Positions 52,738 to 60,593 of a stretch of 64,000 nucleotides of DNA are shown in pieces. This stretch comes from Serratia oryzae (GTDB taxonomy: Bacteria > Pseudomonadota > Gammaproteobacteria > Enterobacterales > Enterobacteriaceae), in contig NZ_MOXD01000002.1 in assembly GCF_001976145.1 (NCBI RefSeq), positions 434,001-498,000 on the forward strand. Direction: 5' to 3'. Made by a program: the position numbers and the translations under genes. The first letter of the stretch is position 1. Every line of letters begins with the position of its first letter. Below the pieces are notes generated by a model. That model had not been told where the DNA came from, ran no database searches, and saw only the letters and a program-made list of their open reading frames with translations.

Positions 52738-53640
52738 ATGAATGCAGAGATAAAACGCGGTTCGCTGGAGATGGTGGCCGCCATGCTGATCTCCGGCAGC
52801 ATTGGTTGGTTTGTGCTAATGTCTGGCCAGCCAGTCATTAATGTGGTGTTTTGGCGTTGTGTTATCGGCGCACTGGTGTTGCTTGTGGTATGTGCCCTGC
52901 TGGGCCAGCTAAAGCGGGATTGTTTAACACGTGCCACCTTGCTGTTGGCGATTGCCGGTGGCGTGGCGCTGGTGGTGAATTGGCTATTGCTGTTTGCTGC
53001 TTACTCATATGCCTCTATTTCCATTGCTACTGCGGTGTACAACACCCAGCCCTTTATGCTGGTAGGGCTTGGGGCATTGTTTCTTGGTGAGAAGTTGACG
53101 GCACGTAAACTACTTTGGTTGCTGCTGGCCTTTATCGGCATGGTGCTGGTCGTGCTGGCACAACCCAACTTGCCGGGTGGGCAAAAGCACTACCTATGGG
53201 GGATTCTGCTATCGCTCGGCGCTGCATTTTTCTATGCGCTGATGGCGTTAGCTGCAAAACACCTGAAGGGAATGCCACCCCACCTGATAGCCTTAATTCA
53301 GGCTACGGTGGGGGGAGTGATGCTGTTGCCGTTTTTCGATTTTCACGCACAGGCTAACTCTGCACAATGGGGCATATTGGCTACGCTTGGCATAGCGCAT
53401 ACCGGTTTGATGTATGTGCTCTTGTACGGTGCTATTCAGAAACTACCGACCCACCTGACTGGTTCGTTGTCGTTTATCTATCCCATTGCCGCGGTGGGAG
53501 TGGATTGGCTGGCGTTTGACCATCATTTGGCGGTGCTGCAGTTTGCCGGAGCAGCAATGATTCTGCTGGCTGCCGCTGGGATGAATTTGCTCGGTGAGCG
53601 GAGTATGCGGCGGCTTAGGCAGGGTAAGTCGTTAGTGTAG
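52738..53640 (+). CDS. EamA family exporter
   Basis: A 300-residue inner-membrane protein with ten helices and two EamA repeats (SGSIGWFVLMSGQPVINVVF, FAAYSYASISIATAVYNTQP, LGIAHTGLMYVLLYGAIQKL). GGAGGA at 52725-52730 sets the start at ATG 52738; the TTG at 52723 lacks one. It is divergent from an Lrp regulator and 97 bp before an RhtB exporter. It likely exports an amino acid, but the substrate is unknown. Confidence 0.87.
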   Translation: MNAEIKRGSLEMVAAMLISGSIGWFVLMSGQPVINVVFWRCVIGALVLLVVCALLGQLKRDCLTRATLLLAIAGGVALVVNWLLLFAAYSYASISIATAVYNTQPFMLVGLGALFLGEKLTARKLLWLLLAFIGMVLVVLAQPNLPGGQKHYLWGILLSLGAAFFYALMALAAKHLKGMPPHLIALIQATVGGVMLLPFFDFHAQANSAQWGILATLGIAHTGLMYVLLYGAIQKLPTHLTGSLSFIYPIAAVGVDWLAFDHHLAVLQFAGAAMILLAAAGMNLLGERSMRRLRQGKSLV

Positions 53641-53737
53641 TGGCAGAAATAAGTTGCCTGGGTGTTCTGGTAAAAAAATGCGGTCTGATTAATAGTAAGC
53701 CTTCGTTTTCCTGCCGCATCATCCGTTCAGGTGAAAT

Positions 53738-54367
53738 ATGATTGACGCTTCTACATTGCTGCTCTTTACAGGTGCCTGTCTGGCGCTGACGGTGACCCCA
53801 GGCCCGGATATGCTGCTGATTGCTTCCCGCAGCCTTAGCCAGGGGCGGCGCGCCGGTTTTGCTTCGCTGGCGGGGATTCAGGTGGGTACTTATTGTCATG
53901 CGCTGGCGGCGGCGTTGGGCCTTTCGCAACTGTTTGTTGTCGTACCGTTGGCCTATGATGCGCTACGTTTATTGGGTGCAGCCTATCTGCTGTATCTGGC
54001 AGGGAAAACGCTGCGTGTGGGGAGTAACTTGCAGCTATCTGCCGGTCTACAGACCATTTCAGCCAGGCGGATCTTCCGACAAGGGTTACTGACTAATATC
54101 CTAAACCCCAAAATGGCCCTGTTTGTGCTGGCGCTATTTCCGCAGTTTATTGATCCGCGGGCGGGTTCGGTAGTGTTACAGATGCTGGTTCTGGCAACCC
54201 TGCTCAATATGATGGGGTTGGTGGTTAACGGTGCGGTAATCCTGATGGTCAGCGGCATGAAAAGCCGCTTTGCAGGCCAGCAATTCTGCGCCCGTTGGCC
54301 TCATTATCTGCTGAGTGGCGTCTTTGCCGGGCTGGCCTGCAAGTTGATCTTTGACAGCCGCAAATAG
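53738..54367 (+). CDS. LysE/RhtB family amino acid exporter
   Basis: A 209-residue inner-membrane protein with about six helices and the family motif LTVTPGPDMLLIASRSLSQG (TPGPD, residues 17-36), then ILNPKMALFVLALFPQFIDP (about 118-140). Exports an amino acid or homoserine lactone-type compound in relatives. It follows the EamA exporter on the same strand with an independent ribosome site (GGTGAAAT). Confidence 0.88.
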   Translation: MIDASTLLLFTGACLALTVTPGPDMLLIASRSLSQGRRAGFASLAGIQVGTYCHALAAALGLSQLFVVVPLAYDALRLLGAAYLLYLAGKTLRVGSNLQLSAGLQTISARRIFRQGLLTNILNPKMALFVLALFPQFIDPRAGSVVLQMLVLATLLNMMGLVVNGAVILMVSGMKSRFAGQQFCARWPHYLLSGVFAGLACKLIFDSRK

Positions 54368-54412
54368 TTGCTGTGCGGTTACGCAGCGTGGATGGCTTTG
54401 GTGGCGGAATCT

Positions 54413-56539
54413 TTACCAGCCGCCGCCGCCGCCGCCCCCTGATCCACCCCCTGACGATCCGCCGCCGGAAGAGCCGGAGCCGCTGTAGCTGGAGCCTGAA
54501 CTCGAGCTCGAGCTGCTGCTGCTGGGACGATCCATAGAGGATGAGCGGCAGGATTGGCTAAAATGATGCACGTTGTTCCAATCTGCATCGGCGAACACCT
54601 CCGACATGGCTCCGCTGGTGCTCAGGTATTGTGCGAAGGTATTTGCCCAGGTTTTACCCACACCGAGCGCCAGCGCATAGGGGAGCATACGTTCAAAGTG
54701 GGAAACCAGCTTATCGGGTGGATAGAGTGCCTGATAGCGATACTTCTCTGCCGCGCCAAGATACAGTTTCAGCCCTTGGGCAGTGGCTAAATCATTCAGC
54801 CCCCGCTGTGTGTAACGTGGTACCCGCCAAGCAAAGGCCACGCAGAGCAGAATCGCGACCAGCAGAGCGCCAACGTACCCAGCGGGAAATTGCGTCAAAG
54901 GCAGCATGCCAAACATGAAAACACCGCTGAAAAAGGTGGTAAAAGCGCCAAATATCAGCGAGAGAAGCAGAGGAATAGCTCCCCAGGTATTCAATATTGT
55001 TCTCGGGCTAAATAAGAATTTCAGCGGTAAAGAAAGTGACGTAATACCGAATAACAGGAACAATAAGGCTGGAATAGTCACTATTGCAGCACCGGCGTTA
55101 AATAATGTGCCGCAGATAACGGGGATCAGCAACATGAGGTATATGCCGCGCCGTAGAGGCTTCGCCCATTTACTGAATAACAATTCCTGCTGGTTTTCAC
55201 AGCGTTGCTCTAACCATTTACGGGCGTTCTGCATTGGCCTTTGGTAGGCCTTGCTGAGATTAATGTTCTTACGATTACTGACAAACAGGGTGCTCAGCAA
55301 TTTTTTGTCATTAGCATTTAGCGGCTTGCCATTCCCACTAGGCTGTAGCGATAACCACTGCTCTTCCACCTTGCGGCCTTTGGCAAACCACACCCCTTCC
55401 GGTTGACTCTGTTTTACCGTCATAGCCACCGCGCGTTTAGCCACGAGATCCAGCAGATCGCTACTGAAAGCAACGTCATCGTACTTTCGCCGAGTAATAT
55501 AGCGCAGATAACCCGGTGACATCTCTGCTGGAAGCGCGAACAGAGGCACGATAGGCGGCATTTTCAGCCCGATAGCAGTAACATTTTTACGCCACCAAAG
55601 CAGGTAATAGCCAATAATCAGAAACAGGGGGATCCATAATGCACCGGTTTTCACCGTCGGCAGCAACAAATGCGCCAACGGTGAAGCGGCTTCCGGTGCG
55701 GGGGCGCTGGCAAGAATGCTGCGTGGCCAGGTATAAACAACGGTCAACCCAGCACCTTGTTCCAATGGTTGTATGGTCTGCACGCTGCCATCGGGTAAAA
55801 TCTTGGCATTTTGCTCTTTGGCACCTTGCAGACCGGTATAGATATCAATGGATCGTAACCGGGTGTCTTTGCCTGCGCCATTCAGAAATGCGCCCGCTTC
55901 GGGCAATTCCAGATGAAAACTAGCGTGATCAATCGCATAGGCCCAGTCGTTGCCGGTCACATTCCAGTAAAGTTCATCCCAGTCTGGGAAGCGGCTAAAG
56001 TGGTTACGAATTTGGTATTGGATCTCATAATGGTAAATGCCGGGTGCCAAGATGTGTTCTGCGCTGCCAATACGAACGGTGAGCGTTTTGCCTTCTTTAA
56101 CCACGCTGAAAGGTTCGGCGACGCCATCGCGCAATACGTTCTTGATCTGATAGTCGACGCTGAAAATTTTACCGTCTTGCCGGTTCCAGCTTAATGGCAG
56201 CGTACGGAAAATCCCCCGGCGTATTTGTTGGCCCAAGGACAATACCTTGATGCTTTCGCTCACCGCCATGCTGCCGTCCGTCTCAAAACGCGCCCGGGTA
56301 TCGAACGATAAAATGTGCTCATCGGCACGAACGCGGTGAGAGGGCACCGCTGCTTTGCTCTTACTCTCGCTCGCCGCGGCGGCGGCGGGTATGCTGATGG
56401 CAATATCATTATCATCGGGTACTGCTGAGATGACGGCCGTGCTGCTGGCAAGATCATCGGTTGTCGCCTGAACGGCTCCCGTCGCCAGTAACAAAAACAG
56501 CCAGAAAATGGTGAGTATTCTGCCAGACCAACTTGCCAT
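54413..56539 (-). CDS. DUF2207 membrane protein with Ser/Gly-rich tail
   Basis: A 708-residue membrane protein of the DUF2207/YPO-type family. Signal-anchor (ILTIFWLFLLLATGAVQATT), a periplasmic beta domain (about 70-290; GIFRTLPLSWNRQDGKIFSV, GIYHYEIQYQIRNHF), then helices near 298-320 and 475-590. The C-terminus is low-complexity (SSSSSSSSSGSSYSGSG, then GGGSGGGGGGGW), a known feature of the family that may be exposed or act as a linker to other proteins. It starts 4 bp after the lemA stop, so the two form an operon. Such genes accompany LemA but their joint function is unclear. Confidence 0.82.
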   Translation of the reverse strand: MASWSGRILTIFWLFLLLATGAVQATTDDLASSTAVISAVPDDNDIAISIPAAAAASESKSKAAVPSHRVRADEHILSFDTRARFETDGSMAVSESIKVLSLGQQIRRGIFRTLPLSWNRQDGKIFSVDYQIKNVLRDGVAEPFSVVKEGKTLTVRIGSAEHILAPGIYHYEIQYQIRNHFSRFPDWDELYWNVTGNDWAYAIDHASFHLELPEAGAFLNGAGKDTRLRSIDIYTGLQGAKEQNAKILPDGSVQTIQPLEQGAGLTVVYTWPRSILASAPAPEAASPLAHLLLPTVKTGALWIPLFLIIGYYLLWWRKNVTAIGLKMPPIVPLFALPAEMSPGYLRYITRRKYDDVAFSSDLLDLVAKRAVAMTVKQSQPEGVWFAKGRKVEEQWLSLQPSGNGKPLNANDKKLLSTLFVSNRKNINLSKAYQRPMQNARKWLEQRCENQQELLFSKWAKPLRRGIYLMLLIPVICGTLFNAGAAIVTIPALLFLLFGITSLSLPLKFLFSPRTILNTWGAIPLLLSLIFGAFTTFFSGVFMFGMLPLTQFPAGYVGALLVAILLCVAFAWRVPRYTQRGLNDLATAQGLKLYLGAAEKYRYQALYPPDKLVSHFERMLPYALALGVGKTWANTFAQYLSTSGAMSEVFADADWNNVHHFSQSCRSSSMDRPSSSSSSSSSGSSYSGSGSSGGGSSGGGSGGGGGGGW

Positions 56540-56543
56540 GCTG

Positions 56544-57086
56544 TCACTCCATCCGTGGTAACTTGGCATCTTCAGGATCCTCAAGCTCAAAAAACGCGTC
56601 CACGTTAAAGTTAAACAAACGGGCCAGTAATAAGCTTGGGAAAGACTCCACCAGAATATTGAAATCGCGCACCGTGCTGTTGAAATAACGGCGTGCCATC
56701 TGCAACTGTTCTTCTATTTCTGCAAGAGATTGTTGCAGGGAGAGGAAGTTCTCGTTGGCCTTCAGCTCTGGATAGGCCTCGGCCAGGGCAAAAATACGCC
56801 CCAAAGTGCCTGAATATCGCCGCTCGCTTTCAGCAACCTGCTGAGTATTACCCACCAGATTGTTGCGCTGGCGAGTGATTTCCTCCAGTAACTCTTTTTC
56901 ATGTTGAGCGTAGCGTTTGACCAGACTGAGCAGGTTCGGTGCCAGATCGTGGCGGCGTTTGAGCTGTACTGCGATACCGCTCCAGGCTTCGTCTTTAAAA
57001 CGGCGCAGAGAGATAAAGCGGTTATAGGTAACGATTGCCCAGATAAGCACTGCAGCAATCACGGCTAAACCGATATAAATTTCCAT
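56544..57086 (-). CDS. lemA: LemA family protein
   Basis: A 180-residue protein with one N-terminal transmembrane helix (IGLAVIAAVLIWAIVTYNRF) and a helical LemA domain: LKRRHDLAPNLLSLVKRYA, NFLSLQQSLAEIEEQLQMAR and RYFNSTVRDFNILVESFPSL. LemA is a conserved membrane-anchored coiled-coil scaffold. It pairs with the downstream DUF2207 gene here (4-bp spacing) as in many bacteria. The biochemical role is not settled. Confidence 0.92.
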   Translation of the reverse strand: MEIYIGLAVIAAVLIWAIVTYNRFISLRRFKDEAWSGIAVQLKRRHDLAPNLLSLVKRYAQHEKELLEEITRQRNNLVGNTQQVAESERRYSGTLGRIFALAEAYPELKANENFLSLQQSLAEIEEQLQMARRYFNSTVRDFNILVESFPSLLLARLFNFNVDAFFELEDPEDAKLPRME

Positions 57087-57214
57087 TTTTCCATCCGTAT
57101 TGGCAGAAGAGACATAATTCCTTTCAATATATGCGGATATTATCCTATTCGGGTGTCTGCGGTAAATCGTGATACATATGTGAAACTCCCCTGATAACAA
57201 GGATGCGGCTCGAC

Positions 57215-57847
57215 ATGTACCAACCTACCTCATTTCGTGAAAATGACCTTGATAGCCAATTAGCCTTAGTGCGGGCCAACCCGCTGGGGCTGCTGATCAG
57301 CCACAGTTCGCAGGGCTTGCTGGCAGATCCTGTCCCCTTTCTTGTCGACGTCGATCGGCAACAACAGGTGATATTGAGAGCCCATGTGGCACGCGCTAAC
57401 CCCCATTGGCAACTGTTGCAAAGGGGGCAGGAGTGCCTGGTGGTGTTTCAGGGTGCGGAGGGGTACATCTCGCCAAGCTGGTATGAAAGCAAACGCCAGC
57501 ACGGCAAGGTGGTGCCAACCTGGAATTATGCCACAGTGCAGATGTGGGGTGTGCCCACGGTGATGGAAGATCCGCTCTGGCTGCGCCAGCAATTGGCTGG
57601 GATAACAGGATTAAACGAGAATCAACAGCCGCAGCCCTGGAGCCTTGATGATGCCCCAGCCAACTATATTGCCAGCCAGATGAAGGGCATTGTTGGCATT
57701 GAAATTGTCGTCACGCGCCGGGAAGGTAAATGGAAAATGAGCCAGAACCGCAGTGCAGAAGATGTAAACGGAGTAATTGCCGGGCTACGGACAGGCGATA
57801 GTGCACAACAGCAGTTGGCCGATGAAGTTGAGCGGCGTCGTGGATAA
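57215..57847 (+). CDS. PaiB-like FMN-binding regulator
   Basis: A 210-residue protein of the PaiB/FMN-binding split-barrel family: MYQPTSFRENDLDSQLALVR, LGLLISHSSQGLLADPVPFL, and the flavin-contact GAEGYISPSWYESKRQHGKV, then VPTWNYATVQMWG. PaiB was described as a negative regulator in Bacillus, but homologues may simply be flavoenzymes. The ATG at 57215 gives the family's MYxP start; an earlier ATG at 57203 would add four residues. Divergent from lemA. Confidence 0.85.
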   Translation: MYQPTSFRENDLDSQLALVRANPLGLLISHSSQGLLADPVPFLVDVDRQQQVILRAHVARANPHWQLLQRGQECLVVFQGAEGYISPSWYESKRQHGKVVPTWNYATVQMWGVPTVMEDPLWLRQQLAGITGLNENQQPQPWSLDDAPANYIASQMKGIVGIEIVVTRREGKWKMSQNRSAEDVNGVIAGLRTGDSAQQQLADEVERRRG

Positions 57848-57884
57848 GATATGCTATAACAAAATGAACCAGCGGAACTGAACC

Positions 57885-58838
57885 ATGGATTACAGCAAAA
57901 TTATCAAAGAAATAGGTCGTGGTAAGAATCATGCGCGCGATCTGGATCAGGAAACCGCGTTTCAGCTTTATCAGGCGATGTTGGCGGGTGAGGTCCCTGA
58001 GCTTGAGCTGGGGGGCATACTGATTGCCATGCGTATTAAAGGAGAGGCCGAGGCGGAAATGCTCGGCTTCTATCGGGCGATGCAGCAGCAGGTGATGCGC
58101 CTGCAAACCCCACAGGGGCGCCCGATGCCGGTGGTGCTGCCAAGTTACAACGGAGCACGCAAGCAGGCTAATCTGACGCCGCTGCTGGCGTTGTTGCTGG
58201 CTCGGGTAGGATTACCGGTCGTGGTACATGGCGTACTGAATGACAGCACGCGGGTGACCAGTGCGGAAATCTTCCGTGCGCTCGGTGTGCCTTGGTCTGA
58301 AGATCCTTTTCATGCACAGCAGCGATTGGAAAACGGTCAGCCCGTTTTTATCCCGATATCTGCGTTTTCCCCGCCAATGGCCGCCCAGCTTGATCTGCGC
58401 TGGAAAATGGGCGTGCGTAACAGTGCCCACACGCTGGCCAAGTTGGCTACGCCGTTTGCTGATGAAGATGTGCTGCGTATCGCCAGCGTTTCGCACCCGG
58501 AATACGTTGCGCGTGTGGCATCGTTTTTCCGCCAAATTGGTGCGCGTGGCCTGCTGATGCACGGTACGGAAGGGGAAGCCTATGCCAATCCGCAGCGATG
58601 CCCGCAGATTTATTACATCGCCAGCGGTGAGCAGCAAGTTTTATTGCAACGGCCAGAGCAGGATATGCCGGTTGCACTGCCCGCAGCAAAGGATGCTGAA
58701 ACTACCGCGCGCTGGACTGAACGCTGTTTAGCGGGTCAGGAGGCCATTCCTGAGCCCATCTTACGGCAGATTGCCTGTTGTCTGCTGGCAACCGGTGTGG
58801 TGGCTACTCTGGAGCAGGGGTTGGCCCGTCTGCGCTGA
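57885..58838 (+). CDS. ybiB: YbiB, TrpD2-type DNA-binding protein
   Basis: A 317-residue protein of the anthranilate-phosphoribosyltransferase fold (TrpD2) that binds nucleic acid rather than making tryptophan. It is close in length to E. coli YbiB (320): KIIKEIGRGKNHARDLDQET at the start, LPSYNGARKQANLTPLLALL and VVHGVLNDSTRVTSAEIF in the middle. It usually lies beside dinG and is LexA-linked in E. coli. Its neighbour order here is changed by the insertion of six genes. Confidence 0.92.
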   Translation: MDYSKIIKEIGRGKNHARDLDQETAFQLYQAMLAGEVPELELGGILIAMRIKGEAEAEMLGFYRAMQQQVMRLQTPQGRPMPVVLPSYNGARKQANLTPLLALLLARVGLPVVVHGVLNDSTRVTSAEIFRALGVPWSEDPFHAQQRLENGQPVFIPISAFSPPMAAQLDLRWKMGVRNSAHTLAKLATPFADEDVLRIASVSHPEYVARVASFFRQIGARGLLMHGTEGEAYANPQRCPQIYYIASGEQQVLLQRPEQDMPVALPAAKDAETTARWTERCLAGQEAIPEPILRQIACCLLATGVVATLEQGLARLR

Positions 58839-59266
58839 GAACTCGCCTTTTGCCTTGCCTAAAAACGGTAAGCCCTAGCGATTAATGTCGAAGCATGGCG
58901 TTCAGCGATCGAAATCTGGGATGTTTTGGTGGAGTTGCACTGTTTATCAACAAGAAAACTTTAAAAACGCAGGTGTATAACTTTACAAAAGTGGATTACA
59001 CTCAAAAGGCACTTTGGGGGAGTGGGTGATATCTGCCTGATGAACCTCGAAATACATCCATTTGGTGCGAGACACTACTCCTGCTTCAGTGAGTTCACGG
59101 TTGTAAATCAGGGTTCGCAGACTAATATATCTAAACTATAGGATAAGCTGCTCTGAACTGGCTTGCGTCGTAATGTAATACATATTTTGGGCTATAAAAC
59201 ACGTTGTTAGCATGAGCTATTTGCATGCATTGCATAGAATGCGAAGTCTACTCTTTATAGGTATGG
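58839..59266 (+). promoter_or_regulatory. Long AT-rich leader/promoter region of the bcs locus
   Basis: 428 bp with no gene I can support. It has no clear repeat or strong hairpin. It is the likely promoter region of the cellulose operon, with long untranslated leader potential. I cannot identify a reliable -35/-10 or a c-di-GMP riboswitch fold by eye. Confidence 0.4.
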
Positions 59267-59779
59267 ATGATGAGCAAATATGATGATGTTCAGCAGTTCA
59301 AAAAGAAAATCAATATGAAAGATATTGATTATAAAGAATTTCCTAAGGAAGATAGTTCATTGGCTCTGCACCGCTGGCCTATTGTTGAGCAAGTGGCAGA
59401 AGAGGGGAATGGTACGTTTTCCAGCATTGAACGCAGCATGCAACCAACCCCCGTGAGTGCCAATGAGTTTTCCCAGCTCTCATCCTCAAGTTCGCATCAG
59501 CCCGCGCAACCCAGGGTTGCTACAACCCAGAATCAATCATTGCCAGGGCAAGCTTCCCACGATTTTAGACATAGGATCCCACCTGTTTCTGTGCCAGATC
59601 GGGATGAACAGCTTGCCGCGCCTTTGGCTGTTACGCTGCCACCAACACCTGTCCAGGCGCAGGATACTCAGCGTTTTAAAAAAATGTTCAGCAAGAAAGC
59701 CTCTTCTGGAGAAGCTGGTAATGTTGGCCGTAATGCATTACTTAAACCACTTTTAGAGATCATTGCCTCATGCCGTTAG
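59267..59779 (+). CDS. bcsO: Cellulose biosynthesis protein BcsO-like
   Basis: A 170-residue soluble protein. N-terminal ~60 residues: KYDDVQQFKKKINMKDIDYK, then ALHRWPIVEQVAEE, which resembles the BcsR/BcsO start (DIDY...RWP). The middle (70-145) is proline-, serine- and glutamine-rich and probably disordered; the C-terminus ALLKPLLEIIASCR is the BcsO ending. BcsO/BcsR act with BcsQ at the cell pole to control the cellulose synthase. It starts at ATG 59267 (MMSK) and overlaps bcsQ by 10 bp. Confidence 0.78.
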   Translation: MMSKYDDVQQFKKKINMKDIDYKEFPKEDSSLALHRWPIVEQVAEEGNGTFSSIERSMQPTPVSANEFSQLSSSSSHQPAQPRVATTQNQSLPGQASHDFRHRIPPVSVPDRDEQLAAPLAVTLPPTPVQAQDTQRFKKMFSKKASSGEAGNVGRNALLKPLLEIIASCR

Positions 59780-60573
59780 TCTGTGTTTGTTCTCCCAAGG
59801 GAGGGGTAGGAAAAACTACAGTTGCTGCTAATTTGGCTTATGCTTTGGCCCGCAGCGGCAGTAAAGTTTTAGTGGTGGACTTCGATACGCAAAATGCGTT
59901 GCGCCTTCATTTTGGTGTGCCTATTGCCGATAATCGTGGCTTTGTTGCTCAATCAGGAACGCTATCGGATTGGAGCCAGTTTATCCTCAAAGTCGGGCCT
60001 AATCTGTTTGTTTTACCCTGTGGCGAAGTGACTGAAGACGAACGACTTCAGTTTGAAGATAACCTGATGAATGAACCTATGTTCATTCAACGTGGCCTCA
60101 GTGCAGTGCTTAAAATTCCGGATATGGTGGTGATTGCCGACATGCCCCCTGGCCGTAACGCGGCGCTGAAAGCCATGGAGTCCGTGGCGGATATGCGTAT
60201 CGTTGTCTTGCTGGCCGATACGGCCTCTCTAAGCCTGCTGCCGCTTGTCGAGCAGCATAAGTTTATGAATAAACCGCGTAGCCATAGTATTGGTGAGTAC
60301 TATGTGGTGAATCAGAGTGATATGAGGCGCACTTTGAGCCGCGACGTGACGCATTTTTTTGAGCAGCGCTTGCGGGATAAATTGTTGGGTACGATTCATC
60401 GCGATGAATGCGTGCCCGAGGCAAACGCATCGCAGCGGGCGATCATGGACATCAGCCCCGTTTCGGCTGCCGCATTTGATGTCGATCATATAAGTAAAAA
60501 AGTAGCGGTTATTTTAGGGCTAAGCGTGGGCGATGGTGCATATCATCATACTGCGTCTATTTATAGTTCTTAA
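59770..60573 (+). CDS. bcsQ: Cellulose synthase-associated ParA-type ATPase BcsQ
   Basis: A 267-residue MinD/ParA-like ATPase. Deviant Walker A KGGVGKT (10-16) with VVDFDTQNAL (switch I region, about 35-44) and IADMPPGRNAALK. BcsQ localises the cellulose synthase at the pole and is needed for its activity in enterobacteria. Overlaps bcsO by 10 bp and precedes bcsA by 20 bp. Confidence 0.92.
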   Translation: MPLVCVCSPKGGVGKTTVAANLAYALARSGSKVLVVDFDTQNALRLHFGVPIADNRGFVAQSGTLSDWSQFILKVGPNLFVLPCGEVTEDERLQFEDNLMNEPMFIQRGLSAVLKIPDMVVIADMPPGRNAALKAMESVADMRIVVLLADTASLSLLPLVEQHKFMNKPRSHSIGEYYVVNQSDMRRTLSRDVTHFFEQRLRDKLLGTIHRDECVPEANASQRAIMDISPVSAAAFDVDHISKKVAVILGLSVGDGAYHHTASIYSS

Positions 60574-60593
60574 TTAGGGCGGTTTGGTCAGCT

